A stretch of DNA of 64,000 nucleotides from Chrysomallon squamiferum. Lineage: Eukaryota > Mollusca > Gastropoda > Neomphalida > Peltospiridae. A model generated the notes under the pieces. The model worked only from the letters and a program-made list of their open reading frames with translations, had not been told where the DNA came from and did not search any database. Below, one piece after another: positions 14,701 to 44,030 of the stretch (within the stretch, counting starts at the first letter, position 1; each line of letters begins with the position of its first letter). The stretch covers positions 34,017,683 to 34,081,682 of the forward strand of contig CM022671.1 of NCBI GenBank assembly GCA_012295275.1, read 5' to 3'. A program made the translations under genes and the position numbers.

Positions 14701-15700
14701 GTAGACCCGAGACCCGTTCATTTAATATTTGTATTTCTTATTAATTTTATTAATATTTTGAACATACTATAATTTATATATACGGTTATACTGAAATATT
14801 TGAGTATTACTATTATTAGTATTACTTAATTTACTATTAGACTTTCATTCATGTTAATCATTAATGCTATCAATTTCTGTTGACTACTGACTATTCAATC
14901 TATTCACTATTGTATTCAATATTTCGATTTATAATGTTATAAAGAAATTTATATTGGTTAATTTGATCTTATTTAATTAAAATTAAAAACTGAAAACACA
15001 ATACTTATTGTTACAATGTTGAACCAGATATATGGAGTCAATATTTTAAATAAATATTTTTTAACACTTTAATTAATAATTGTATGGAGTAAAGAAAATT
15101 AACAGGATTTGTTTTGTTTTGTTTTATTTTGTTTTTTTAATTATGTTAAGAAATTGAAAACAAAATATATTTATTTATTTTTTATTTATACAAGAATTTA
15201 AATTATAAGAATGTGACACACACACACACACACACACACAGTGTAAAACCTTGAGATGGTAGAAATAATTAATAATACCTGTCATTAGATATATATATAT
15301 ATTTTTTTTATTTATTTTTTTATTATGAATATTATTAGTAGTAGTAGTATTTTTTGTTTCCTTATGTAAACTGAAGTTTAGATTTTTTCATATACATGTA
15401 TACAACAATGATCAGTTATGGATTTCTGGGGTTAGGCATCTTGTTTATATCTTTACTGCTTTCCTTTTAAAAAAATTAACAAGACAAAACGTTAATCTCC
15501 ATGCACCTGATTCATTAACAAAAGCAGTTCTGAAGTCTAAACAAATCAGTCATGTGGAAGTATTGAATATACATTTTTGCTGTTTTTTTTGTACAGATAC
15601 TAAAGTGATTATATTTTCGTGTTTTACAGGTGACACATAAACTGACATCATTAAACGATCACGGTCTCCATCAGACTCAAACACATCTGGCAAGAAGAAG

Positions 15701-32073
<16,373 letters not shown>

Positions 32074-33275
32074 ATCCCTGCTGCCTGGACTCCACAACCA
32101 ACGTTCCACATCCAGTATGACATCCACTAATTTTGATGTTTTAAAAGCTGAAAAAATCAGAAGAATCTTCATACTTCAGATACGAAAAGAGATGCCAAAC
32201 CTTTATCTACATTCCTTGTTTTAATCAGAATCTGATCCTAACATGTCTATTATTATTATTATTATTGTGAGAGGAATATATCTAAGACTAAGCACATGAA
32301 GAATTTTGTAAAAGGAACACTTGTTACTTTGTGCACTACTTTGTCATGGAAAACAACTTGGATCTCTGTTAATTTTCAGGAATATTTACATCAAAAGTGA
32401 CTTTATTTAAATTCAGTTTACATATTTTTTCTGAATCCGATTTTTACTAGAAGTTGTTTGATGCAACGATTTTATTTCTGAATAATCATAAACATTTCTA
32501 CTGCGGAAACAGTAATCATCAACTCAGTCTGGTGTGGTGTTTTTGAAATACATTTTTACTCAGAATGTTTGGTTTTTGTGCCATTGTGGAACATTGTTTA
32601 TCAAAAATAACTTTCAGCAAAATAAAAAATCCTGTATTCAGCTTTAAGACTAGAAATGAACTGGATAGTTCAGTACTGGAAACAAAAGAACTTGGTTGTG
32701 GATGGCAGCAGGGGAGATAACCAACGGGTGTGTTAGATTGAGAGGTACTAGTGTGGTACTTCTATGACGACTGTGTCTGTAAACCATTCATGTGGAAGGA
32801 CATGGTTTGATGTCTCAGTCTTAGACACCCAACAAAAACTAGGTTCAGGGAAAAAACAGAACAAATAATGGAGGAATTATTTGACTTTTAAAAATTTGTT
32901 TAAATTTCTTTTTTTCACTTTATTTTGTTGATTAATTAAAAACCATTATTTTTTTTTTTATTATTATTATTTTTTTTTTGTTGCACATTATTATTAATTT
33001 TTTTTTATTATTATTATTCAAGTTATGAGGGTGAGAAGGATTATTTATAATTCATTAGTGTTATTTTTAGTTTTATTTAAAAAAAAAACAACTTTTTAAA
33101 GCAATTGTTTAAATAACTACACACATTTTGTTTGTTCTGCTTTTTTATGAATTCTTATTTGTGATGAAATATTTTATATGCATTTGTACAATATTCTTCT
33201 TTCATTTTCAAAAGGTAATTGTTAAATATATATGACCAGATGTACTTGCCAGAGCAAAATAAAATCAGGATATTA
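32074..33275 (+). other. Probable TGR 3'UTR with poly(A) signal
   Basis: This stretch after the TGR stop has no convincing open frame and carries the SECIS candidate. An AATAAA at 33258-33263 is followed by a GT-rich stretch, so cleavage near 33,275 is plausible. A later AATAAA near 33,959 is an alternative. The end point is an inference. Confidence 0.4.
32764..32811 (+). promoter_or_regulatory. Candidate SECIS element (form 2) in the TGR 3'UTR
   Basis: The core matches the eukaryotic SECIS layout: ATGA at 32764-32767, 13 nt, then AAA at 32781-32783, and TGAT at 32808-32811. CTGTGTCT (32771-32778) can pair with GGACATGG (32798-32805), with G-U wobbles. CC and GG flanking the tip can form the extra short stem of a form-2 element. 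The ATGA-to-AAA spacing equals that of the GPX1 SECIS as I remember it. The element lies about 700 nt after the Sec codon. The lower stem below the quartet looks weak by eye. Confidence 0.75.
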
Positions 33276-33405
33276 AAGTGTTTACGTTGTATATTGGACA
33301 GACATGTGTATTCTTAAGTAAATCTTTTATGGTTCCATTATTTTGCAAAATATGTAAAATGTGTTGTACGATTGTTTTGTTTTTTTATAAATTAAAAAAA
33401 AAAAA

Positions 33406-33441
<36 letters not shown>

Positions 33442-34544
33442 CACACACACACACATACTTTCATTTTATTCAGTTTAGTTAAAATTTAATATTGGTATCA
33501 ATTGTAAAAATAGAAAAGTTTATGTAAATAATAAAAATAATAAAAATAAAACAAATGTAAATCTCCTTGTTGATTATTATGAAAATAAGTACAGAAGTTA
33601 ATATTATTAAGAGTAAAGAAAATCATAGACAAAATATGCTTATTTTTATCAAATTTTGCTCATAGTGGCTTAGCGTTTTTCACATGTATCATGAAATACA
33701 TTCATTTAATAACAGCACTGTTATTTTCATTGTATTTTGAAAAAAACAAATAAAAAATTAAACATTTAAAAAAATAATTTATGTGTGGTTACTTTGGTGT
33801 GCAAATGTTAATTAAAATGCAGTTTATTTTTTTAATTATAGAGTTGCGATTGATTGCACTTTATTTTTAAAACTGCTGTAATAACGTACATGGTTGGTGT
33901 TTATATATTAACTGTTAAAGTGTTTGTAATTTCACTCATATGAAAAACTATTGAAATTTAATAAAGTGATTGCACATATTTTTAATTGTTCATTTTTATT
34001 TCTTAAATTTATGGCATTTCCTCTTCAAGTACTTTATCTGTATTCCAAAGAATGTCTGTGCTTTCCTGTCTATGAGTATGTACATCAATTTATTTACAGG
34101 AGTAACCACTATTATTGAAGCAATATTCTTCTCATGTTATCATTAAAAAACCATTGATAATTATTAATATATACATTGAGGTATGCTTTTTATTAACAAT
34201 ATTTTTGATTTTGATAAAATTTCATAAAGAAAAACAGATTCGCAATTTAATAAGTGTAATTTTTATTGTGTCATAACATGTCAGTATCTTTTGTGCATTC
34301 ATTCACAATATTCCACTCTTACAAAGAAAATAATCAATACTGTTTTGATGAAAGTTCTGGTTATTTGAAGAACCTGGCTTTTGTAAAACAATGAAGATCT
34401 TTATTTTAAAACACTTATTTGTATACTTCTACTTAGTGTTGTGTATTCAAACAATACAATAATAGTTTTATCTAAATCAACTAATAAACATAGTCCTCCA
34501 GTTTTAAATTGGGGGTGTTATATGTATGTGTGTGTGTCTGTCTG

Positions 34545-34605
<61 letters not shown>

Positions 34606-35546
34606 ACAAATTAACTCTTTATTATTTATATTTTATTTTATTTTATTTTTATTTTTTTGATATCTTGACTGGTTATTGAATCTGAATTTGTGCATCAGAA
34701 AAAAAATCACTGCAAAATAATATTTATTCTGTGCGTAAAAACAGTCGTATTAATATTTTTCAGCACTTTCAGAACAACAAAAATAAGCAATTCATTTTCT
34801 GTGGTGTTTGGTTTTTTATGTTGTTAATAATAATAACCATCATCAAATCAAATAAGTAAATACATTTAAATTAATAATTAGTAAAATTAAAAAAAAAAAG
34901 ATCAAAACTTCTTTTTTTTAGAAAACATGCAAGGAAAAATGAATTGCATATTATTCTAAAATTAATTTTATAACTTCTTATTTAGCTTCTTATGTTTAAA
35001 AACAATATTAAAATAGAATTTTAAAATGTATAATTAAAGTTGGTTATACAAAAATAATTTATTTCCAGTGACCTTATTAAATCTTTCAGTTTGCTTTTCA
35101 ATGGGATATATTTATGGTGGTTCTGTTTTAGTAATTTTTATAATTTTTAAAATATATCTTTAGATGTTTAAATGAATATTGAAACTAATTTTTTTATTCA
35201 AACTAAATGTTTCTTTTATTTATTTAATCAAGTCCAAAACTTGTGCATTACAAAATAACTTCATATGCATAAAAACTCAATTGTTTTTTAAATTATTTTT
35301 AAAATACCTTAGTTTATGCATGATTATTAAAAATCTTGTCCATTTTATACATATATGTGAAAATAAAAATAATTCATAAATAGAAATTTCTTAACCAAGT
35401 TGTTTATAGATAGTTTATAACTTACTCCACTTAAGAATAAAACAGCTAAAACAGCAAAAAAAACACAATAAAAATAATAAAGAAATAAAATAGACTCAAA
35501 AAATCACTTTCACTTTTCCAAAAACTATTTATCACAGATTAAAAAA
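33276..35546. other. Intergenic sequence between TGR and the dsRBD-RNase H gene
   Basis: This tail-to-tail interval has no supported gene. It holds a TG-TA-CA compound repeat near 33405-33455 and a long (TA)n at 34547-34602. For the minus-strand gene, TTTATT near 35216 would be a distant poly(A) signal. Confidence 0.6.
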
Positions 35547-38500
35547 CTACTTCTTTAAATCCACAGACACCATCTCCACTCGCTTTGACTGATAAATTGG
35601 TTGCCAGAAAAGTAACTTTTTAATTTTCTTGCTTTTTTCATCGGCTTCGGGAAACACTTCTCGGAATTTTTCAACATGCACACGTGAAAGCAAATCAGCA
35701 GCTATATTCTCCGTCCGATTAACATGTAAAGCTTGCAGTCGAATGTTGTATCGTAGACACATCTGCACCATAATCCGATACAATTTACCGTTGGGCTTTG
35801 TGGTGATGCTACTTATCAAATACGGGTTCATGTTCACCATTTCGACAGCTGTTTTGTTGTCTGACCAACACAAAACTTTTTTGTTAACAAATTTATGTTT
35901 CCATGTATAACAGGCAGCAACCAGTGCATAATATTCGTAAAAAGAAGAGTTTAATTTGGGTTCGGGTAGCATCACTGTTTCGTGATTGAAGTGATCCGGC
36001 CAGAAGTCTGACAACCACCGGACTTTCTCTTCACCTTTTGTTAGTAAATACGCACCAAATCCTATCCTCGATGAGTCGACAAAGAGTTCGTACTCAGGGT
36101 CAAACTCCTCCTTCGACAAAGGCACACGTGACTGTCTGGCTAACCTCTCGGCCAGTCTTGGAAGCTTTCTTACGTTGAGCTTGTTGCTTCCAGTGAGCAG
36201 TCGAAAAAACTGAAAGGAAATATTATTTATGTACAGTTCAGCAGCATTAATTGTAAGATTATCATGACATTTTACTTCACAGAATAAAAAACAGTTTTGT
36301 TTGGGGGTTTTTTAACACATAAAAATAAAATAAAATCATTTCTAATTTTCTATCACAACTTTTTTTATTTTCATTGAAGATTCTTAATAATTAAGCATTT
36401 AGTAATGGCATTAATTTGGTTAAACAAAATTTTCATGCATGATATATAATTAATAATAATTAATCAAATTACACTAGGAGTATCACTGAATTTTCTTTTT
36501 TTTAAATATTGTACCTATTAACACCAACTACAAAAACATTGAAAATTTCAAACCTTCAACTTAATCCATGTCTGCAAACATACACAGTACTGAGCTGCCT
36601 TCATTGTAGGGGCAGTGCTCGAAACAACAACAGGGTAGGGCCAGGGGACTTGCAGCTCTGCGTGCCACACAAGATTTCCTTTCTCCGGTATGCGAGTTGT
36701 GGTTATTTTGTAGCTGTCTAGCATGTGAGCGTTGAAGATTCCACTCTGCTGATAGAGAACATCTAACATCTTGAGAATGTACTGCTCTGTCACTGGAATC
36801 ATTGGTTCATTCGTCTTCTCCTCATACAGCAAGCCAACAGACTGAATACAATATAAAGAAAATACATATATATACTGTTCAGTAACAAAACATAAAACAA
36901 ACAGCTGGTAGCAAACACAGATATATATATAAATTACACATATGATATATATAGAGTGAGAGAGAGATTACATTATTTTTTGTATTCAACACTGATTCAA
37001 ATATACTTAATCAGTGTTGAATGCAAAAACAATATACTCTCTCTCTCTCTCTCATTCACTCGAACACAAACACACTGGTATAACAAATGCAAGTAGTACT
37101 TACTGAATACAGCTGACAAGCTTGTAGATATGCATTTTCTTCAGCCACTGTGATACTTCTGTGGACACCAGTAAAGGTCATCTCAAATGGCCACTTCACC
37201 TGCAGCCTGGCTTTCCAGTACTGACCATTCAGCTTAGCCAGGTACTTGACAAAAGGTTCTGGAATTGCTCCTTGGCTCACAAGAGGATGCAGCAGTTTAT
37301 GTATAATTTGTCTTGGACACTCAAATTTGCTTTTTAATATACTAACTGAAAATGTAAATACAGAGTTCATTTTTAACTGAATATATACATATCGTAGCAG
37401 CAGATTTCCTCTGTGTATGTGTATAATTCACACTCGTACACACACACACACAGAAAAACTGCTGTTATGATTTCATGGACTTTTGAATACCAGCATTTGA
37501 AGTTGGAGAGGTTAAAGGAGGGTCAATACCAATATCAAACCACTTATCTGTCAACTTTGCAAATGGATGTGGTAGGATTTCTGGATTTGACAGAGTTTTG
37601 TATACAGGCTAAATTTTCATTTAAAACATAAAAAAATAATAATAATAAAATATAAAAATACAATGAAACTGTATTTAACAGATACAGTTTATTAAGACAC
37701 TCTTAAATCAGGGTCTGATGAATCTTTATTAATCATTTAAAAAAATTAATTAAAAACCTATAATAAACAGCATAAAAATAAAACAAAAGATGCAGGTTCA
37801 AATTAATACAATTCTTAATATACTTAAAATTCTTACAATACCACATAAAGCATGAAAATTAAAAGAAGAAAAATAAAGAACATGATTTTATTTAACAGAT
37901 ACTCAATACATCTGCAGAGTTGTATAATAATAACTTCTGTGAGAGCAGCAGTCTCGCCTAAACTGGCGTAAGTCACTTAAACCAAAACAATTCGGCCGAG
38001 CGGTGAACAACTGCACACAAAATTTAAGTTAAATAAATAATGGCTGGTTTTCTAGATTTTCGAATTTATGGAAGCTGGATAAATGGTTCAGTACCAGCAT
38101 TCGATTAACTTCATTAAGGGTTCTATAATTAAATGATTTAAATACATTTATTTACAATATAGAGTAAGTGGTAAAGTCTTTCCAAGATATTTTTTATATA
38201 TACCTTCCCACCGTCAGGGTACCACATACCCTTTCTAAGCCAGTTGTTTGGTACCGGCTTGAATGGAAAAACAGAGCAACTTCTGAACTAGGTCATTAAT
38301 TTGATTATCATTAAGGTCGACTTTTAACCTTAAACACGAGTGCAATCTATTAAGTACTACTATTTATTTTTTAAAACAAAAAAGAACGTACCTTCATTTG
38401 GCTCAGGAACTTCCTGAATACGAAATGTTCTTCGAGAAAGTGAAATTCTTCTGACACCAATAGACCCGTAACTTTTTAAAGCATAATTTGGAAATTGGAA

Positions 38501-38587
38501 ACAAGAACAAAACGACGATTTGTTCAAGAATAGACTAGTGGCATGGCGTAAACATAAACCACATCTAAGAAATAATGTTTGTGGCAT
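35547..38587 (-). CDS. Mitochondrial-type dsRBD protein fused to a DIRS-like RNase H domain
   Basis: There are four exons on the minus strand: 38587-38392, 37345-37104, 36841-36554 and 36209-35547. All borders are GT-AG and in phase, giving 462 residues with the stop at 35549-35547. Residues 1-60 are rich in Arg/Ser/Leu with no acidic residue until the mid-50s, as in a mitochondrial presequence. Residues ~72-150 and ~165-240 are two dsRBD-like folds of DHX30 style: ARLQVKWPFEMTF then AEENAYLQACQLY, linker GLLYEEKTNEP, and AELQVPWPYP then MKAAQYCVCLQTW. Residues ~283-418 are an RNase H fold with Asp287 (LFVDSS), Glu334 (FYEYYAL), Asp359 (WSDNKTAV) and Asp414 (AADLLSR), the full DEDD set. The RNase H resembles DIRS-type retroelements. 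No helicase or reverse-transcriptase domain is present. A role in mitochondrial RNA or R-loop metabolism is only an inference. Confidence 0.8.
36954..37061. repeat. Inverted repeat (hairpin) in intron 2 of the dsRBD-RNase H gene
   Basis: Arms at 36954-36997 and 37009-37061 flank an 11-base loop. The inner 14 bases (ATTCAACACTGATT and its complement) pair perfectly. The outer parts pair a GA tract with a CT tract. The intron is only 262 bp, so the palindrome fills about 40% of it. Confidence 0.75.
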
Positions 38588-39532
38588 TATTCTTGCTATA
38601 TGCTATTATAATCAAACGCACAAGCCATAGTTTTTTCATAGAAAAACATCTGTTCGCAGCATCAATCTTGTCGTCTTATGGAGGCTGCCATTATTGTTTG
38701 GTCATGTGACCTGATTGTTGATGGAAGGATTACAAAATAATAGTAGTATTTTCAAAGTTATTGTCGTTATTATTTTTATTCTCACACTTTCTTATTTTTA
38801 TATTTTGTAAAATAGTATAAATGTAATTATGTTACTTGCTTAATTATTTGGTGTTTATTATTTTTAAATATTCATCACTTCTGAATCTTTTCATATCTTA
38901 GTTTTTGTAGTATAACAATAATTTAAAAGAGAACAAGTCACAAAAATTTTTAATTAAAAAGCCCACATAATTCTAAGTATATTACTGATACTGAAAAATA
39001 AACTTATACCTATAAATAATATTTCTTATTTTAACGTTTCGTGTTAGTTAATTTTTTTAATGGAATTATTCTGGCGAATATATACGAAGATTCCCGATTC
39101 GCTAGCACCGGATATAAGGGGAATTCCATAGAATGACGAATATTCGGAATAGGGAATTTCCAAAGCAGACATTTCGCCGGAATGTAGTTACACTCATCAA
39201 TCGATATATCATCTAAATTATTTATTTTTAAAACCTTTAATGACTTTGATATGCATGTGGTAAGGATATATTTTATAAATTAAATTTAATAAATTTAATA
39301 AACTGAATGAAAGTTTATAAGCGTGAAATTAAGCATTAGAATTTAGAGGTGTCGATTAGTTTCATTCTGTTTCATGTTTGGTTTTACAATTGAACATTTT
39401 ATTTTGATTATGATTGGTAGCAAACCTTGTCGTCATAGCCAGCGAGATTAAATATTCTGCGCTGTTACTCATTCTAAATGGCTGTAGTTTAATACATTTT
39501 ATATTTTTCGAATAGACCAATTTTGTGTGTTC

Positions 39533-39613
<81 letters not shown>

Positions 39614-40364
39614 TCACACACATAAACAAATTAACATTAATATATATATATATGTATGTAAAGAAAACGAATTTATGTGTATATACAAGAAAAAAGAATT
39701 TATGTATATATATATATGTAATCTTATACTTTTATATTCTATTTCAGATGTGTGTAAAAGACTTTAACTTTATTAAAGTGGTTTAATATGAAAGGAAACA
39801 GAATATTAAAATTTACAAATATGTATTTCAACACTTAATATTATCTTCATATTATTTCATATCACTTTGGAATCTAAAAATTCAGATGTGTTCACATTTG
39901 AACAATGTTCATTGTTCTATCTAAGTATCTTTTAGACTTGAATCATGTGATATTTTTCTGTTCAGATTTATGTGCTTGCACCATTTGATAACATTCTATT
40001 TTAACAATTAAATAAATAATAATAATAAATTAAGAGGCACAAACTTTCTGGATAAAATAATGTCTGGTTATAAGAATATGTATTGAAATTCAGAAATAGT
40101 TACATTAAATCCAAATAATAAATACTTTTATTAATCATATATAAAAAAATGTAAAGTTATTTTTATTAAGTAAAGGGTAGAAACGATTTAAGTAAGAAAA
40201 AACACCAAACTGCACTTATATTTATGTAAAAGGAAATAAAATATAGCATTTTAATTTCTGAATTTTAGTAAAAACACCTGTTTGGTTTTATAAAAAGTGT
40301 TTTAAGAAGTATATATATGTTTAAATAAATTCTAAAAAAAAAAAAAAAAGGTCTTCTTTCTAAA
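38588..40364. other. Divergent intergenic/promoter interval between the dsRBD-RNase H gene and TMEM168
   Basis: Near the minus-strand gene a GGTCATGTGACC palindrome lies at about 38700-38711, beside an ATTATTGTTTGG stretch. A short CpG block at about 39070-39190, with two CGAATAT-type motifs, may hold the TMEM168 promoter. A (CT)n-(CA)n tract occupies 39535-39621. A poly(A) run lies about 17 bases before the TMEM168 start codon. Start sites are unknown. Confidence 0.4.
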
Positions 40365-43300
40365 ATGGCTAACTTGAAAGACATGGCATCTTTGAAGATG
40401 GTACACTACATCAGCTATGTGCCTGACGTCATCCTCATGGTTGCTATAGGGCTAGGAATGTACACGCAGTGGATGTTGCCAGGAGAGAGGCAGTACGCTA
40501 TTTCAGTTATTGCTCTTCTGGGAATCTTGGTCATAGCTCTGTCCTGCGCCCTCAGATTTGTCTTCAGTCTGCATCTCGTTGGTACAGCTGTGTACCACTT
40601 GTGGACAGGATGTTTAACGGGCATCATAGCTTTTCTCAACAGCAGCGACATCGAGTTTGTCACAACTCAAGAGGTTATGCAAGCTCTCTTCATGGCCAGT
40701 TTGGTCCTTGGATGCTTCTGGAACATTCTGGAAAGATTCTTTCATCTTCAGAAGCAAGACGGTCACATTTTCACCCAGTCTGTTTTTCTTGAATCATCGG
40801 GTCTCATCATTGCCGGCTTTGTCACCGAACACCCGACAGCAATAGGATTGTTGACGTTGGCGTTTCTCATCAACAATGTCGCAATGCGCATGAAATCCTT
40901 CTTGGGAATTTGTAGCTTTTTAGTATTCATTGTCATAGCTTCGAATGTATTTTTTCCCGATATAAACTTGGCTCCAAATAAATATGCACTCGTGTGTTTT
41001 ATTGGACGACACACTTTCCAGCCTGTGATAGATTTTCATTTCTCGGGCCTCACTGTCATAGAACGATGGAAACCGTTTTTCACACAGTCGAGGTTGGTCA
41101 GATACCTGACAGTCATGTGCGTGTTCGGTTTAAATATAGCTCTCTGTGTTTTGATTGGTGTTCAGAGTGCCTCCCATAAAGAGTGGTTCGTTGTCGTGCC
41201 GCTGTTTGTTGCCCTCGCGGTAGTCTGGATGGTCTTTCACATGACATTTTTCATCTCGTGCTGGAAGCTCATGGGTAAAATCACAGAGTGTAACTTGATG
41301 CATCAGAGTCTTGCGGATGAATGCAGAAGTTACAACAGAATAATGGCCGCCAAAGGCATTCGTCATTCCAGTTTAATATCTCAGCGTGTGATTTGTATAT
41401 CGTTGACGATGACGGTGGTGATGTTGGGGATTGGCTGGGAGACGAGGTCACCGTACAGTCTGAGTCTGATTCTGATGGTGTTGCCGATTGAGTCGATGAC
41501 GCTGAGTTTGTTCTGGAAGTTGTGTAACTTTCTGGGTGGAACATGTACCGGGTACGCTGTCATTGCTCCTGTTACTACCATCGGGTAAGATTTGTTTTAT
41601 TTAGTTTGTAACAAATTTTGTTTATCTATTTATTTTTATTTTTATTTTTATTTTTTTTTTATTATTATTATTATTTTTTTTTTTTTTTTTTTTTTTTTTT
41701 GTTATTCTTTAGTTTTTAAATTCAGTACAAAATTTATTATTTTATTTTCATTTTTTCAAATCAATATTCTTAATTTTATTGATAGGAATAAATAGTTGTT
41801 CTATCTTTTATTATTTTTTTTTTTTTATTATTATTTTTTGTTCTTAGATGTATTTATTTTTTTTTTTTTATTATTATTAATGTTGTTAAGTTCTAGAATT
41901 GATTATAGGATTACAGTAAATTATTTTAATGATACATATTTATTTAAAAATTGTTTATTTATTATTAAAAATTTATATGCTTTTTATATTTTAAAATTTT
42001 TAATTTTTTTTAACAATTACATGAACTTATTTATTTAAATGTTATATACTTATTTAATTAAGAATTATGTATTTATTTATTCAAAAATCATATATTTAAT
42101 TATTTAAAAACTATACACTTGTTTATAAATTATATATTTATTAATTTTAAAATTATATATATTTATTTTTTACTTTAAAAATGATATATATATTTATTCA
42201 TAAATTATATACTTAGTCATTTAAAGATTATATATATATATAATCTTTATATATATTTATATATTTATTTATTTATTTAAAAAATATATATGTGCTTATA
42301 CAAAAATTATACACTTATTTATATAAAAATCCTATATCTATTACTTTACTTCAAAATTCATATTTTATTAATTTTAAAAATAATAACAAGTAAACCTAGA
42401 AACATTCTCTCATCTTCCTGCACACTTCAGACCAAACGGTGGCGCCAAGCTTCTCACAGCTAACACATTCCAAGACATAACGGCACGGGCAACCAAGGTG
42501 CTCACCCAGATGAACAACTTCTTCAACTTCCACATGATTGACAACTACGGCTGTGACTACTCCACCAGTGGACTGGGCACAGATTACGTTGAAAACAAAA
42601 TTAAGGCTTTTTTTGATCGCAGGACAAACGACGGGCCAAGATTCGACAGCTACATTCTGTATTACGCAGGTGATGTGTACGAGACTGGGGACTGGGCTCT
42701 GACAGGTTTGTTAGTCAATAATTATTATACTGTAATGTGCAGTTAGTTTGTTTGTTACTGATATTGACAGTGATTGATTGTTATTGTGAATAGTGGTAAT
42801 CATAATGTTGTTGTTGTTTTTCATCACTGTTGTCATTATTTTTAGTGATATTGTTTATTATTATTTGTTATTTTCCACATCCTCACATCATCATCATCAT
42901 CAACATTATTATTAAAATAGATGAGTTCTTTTATTATTACTATTGTTTTTTTTGTGCATTTTTATTTATTATTATTTTTTTTTTCACTTCAATCATATAT
43001 ACACTTTTAGAATATAAATGAAAGTTTAATTATTTTAATATTATATATTTTTTAAATGTTTTATTATTCATTATGTTATCTTAAATTTTTCTTTCATTTC
43101 TTAATTATTTGTTACTTGTTTATTTATTTATTTACTATTTTAATTATTTATTTAGTTATTTATTTATAATTCTTATTTCTTTTTTTTTCTTTTTTCAGAC
43201 AATAAATCTTTAAATTTAAAAACTCTGCTAGACTGGTGGTCTGTGAAAAACGGAGGAACTGGTGCCAGACTTATTTTAGTTCTCGACTCGTCATTCTCCA

Positions 43301-43746
43301 GCAAGTGGACAAGAACCGTTCGCAGACTGGAAAACGACTTTGTCGCAATCCAGACGTGTCGTTACGGGAAACCAATCGATCCCGAAACTGGCACAAGTAA
43401 TTTGATTGGATCATTCACCAGCGACTGGGTGAACTACAATCTCGGTGAAGACATTGACCCCCCGTGGACAAGCAAAGACCGGTCAACCGTGGCGCTGTAT
43501 GCTGTTTCAAAATGCTGGACCGATTTTCGGTTTCACTTACCAACGAACGAGGACATCGCGGCATACTGGGACTCGAGTTTTCCTCGGATGATGAAACCGC
43601 TGATTAAAGTTGTCAACTTGCCCAGCATCGGCATGTTGTTCTGTTGTTGCGACAGTGCCATGAGGTGTTTACGTCGTAAACAAATGGCCTGGATTCCTCC
43701 TAAAGAAATCGACACAGGTCACGGTTTTAAGTTAGTAAGATCATAA
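40365..43746 (+). CDS. TMEM168: Transmembrane protein 168
   Basis: There are three coding exons: 40365-41584, 42431-42705 and 43199-43746 (stop TAA), totalling 680 residues; human TMEM168 is 697. The first exon encodes a chain of hydrophobic helices from about residue 20 to the exon end. The C-terminal globular part is very similar to the human protein as I remember it: GCDYSTSGL, DSYILYYAGD, TGDWAL, LDWWSVKNG, LILVLDSS, and a DTGHGFKLVRS tail close to human DTGQGFKLVKS. TMEM168 is a multi-pass membrane protein of poorly known function. The start was chosen as the first ATG after an in-frame AT-rich leader, and it precedes the first helix by a short basic segment. It is divergent from the dsRBD-RNase H gene and convergent with SAMTOR. 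Confidence 0.93.
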
Positions 43747-43808
43747 ATGTCTGAGTATTCTTTTTAAACTGTACCTGAGCTGACATGATAAAAAGAAAAA
43801 ACCCAAGT

Positions 43809-43949
43809 GAATATATTTTATTAAATAGCTCACGTCCACGATTTTAAGAGATTATATCATTTATTTGTTCATAAGTGATAACATAATTAAAAGACTTTAT
43901 ACATTTTGTACATGTTTGTAATCGGAGACCAACCTTTGCTGATTATAAA
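43809..43949 (+). repeat. Dispersed repeat, copy A (TMEM168 downstream region)
   Basis: This shares long near-identical blocks with 55475-55594, including AATAGCTCACGTCCA, TAAGAGATTA, GACTTTATA and GGAGACCAACCTTTGCTGAT. It begins 62 bases after the TMEM168 stop. A TG microsatellite follows shortly after. Confidence 0.8.
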
Positions 43950-43990
43950 GTATCTCTGTAGTCGCTTAAGCACACACTGAAGTTTCTTTA

Positions 43991-44030
<40 letters not shown>

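Noticed and set aside
35629-35910. Plus-strand 93-residue frame inside the RNase H exon
   Set aside because: Antisense shadow. The minus-strand frame has catalytic motifs and splice support.
35547-36209. RNase H exon as part of a live LTR or DIRS retrotransposon
   Set aside because: No reverse transcriptase, gag, integrase, recombinase or terminal repeats within several kb, and an in-phase splice acceptor joins it to the dsRBD exons.
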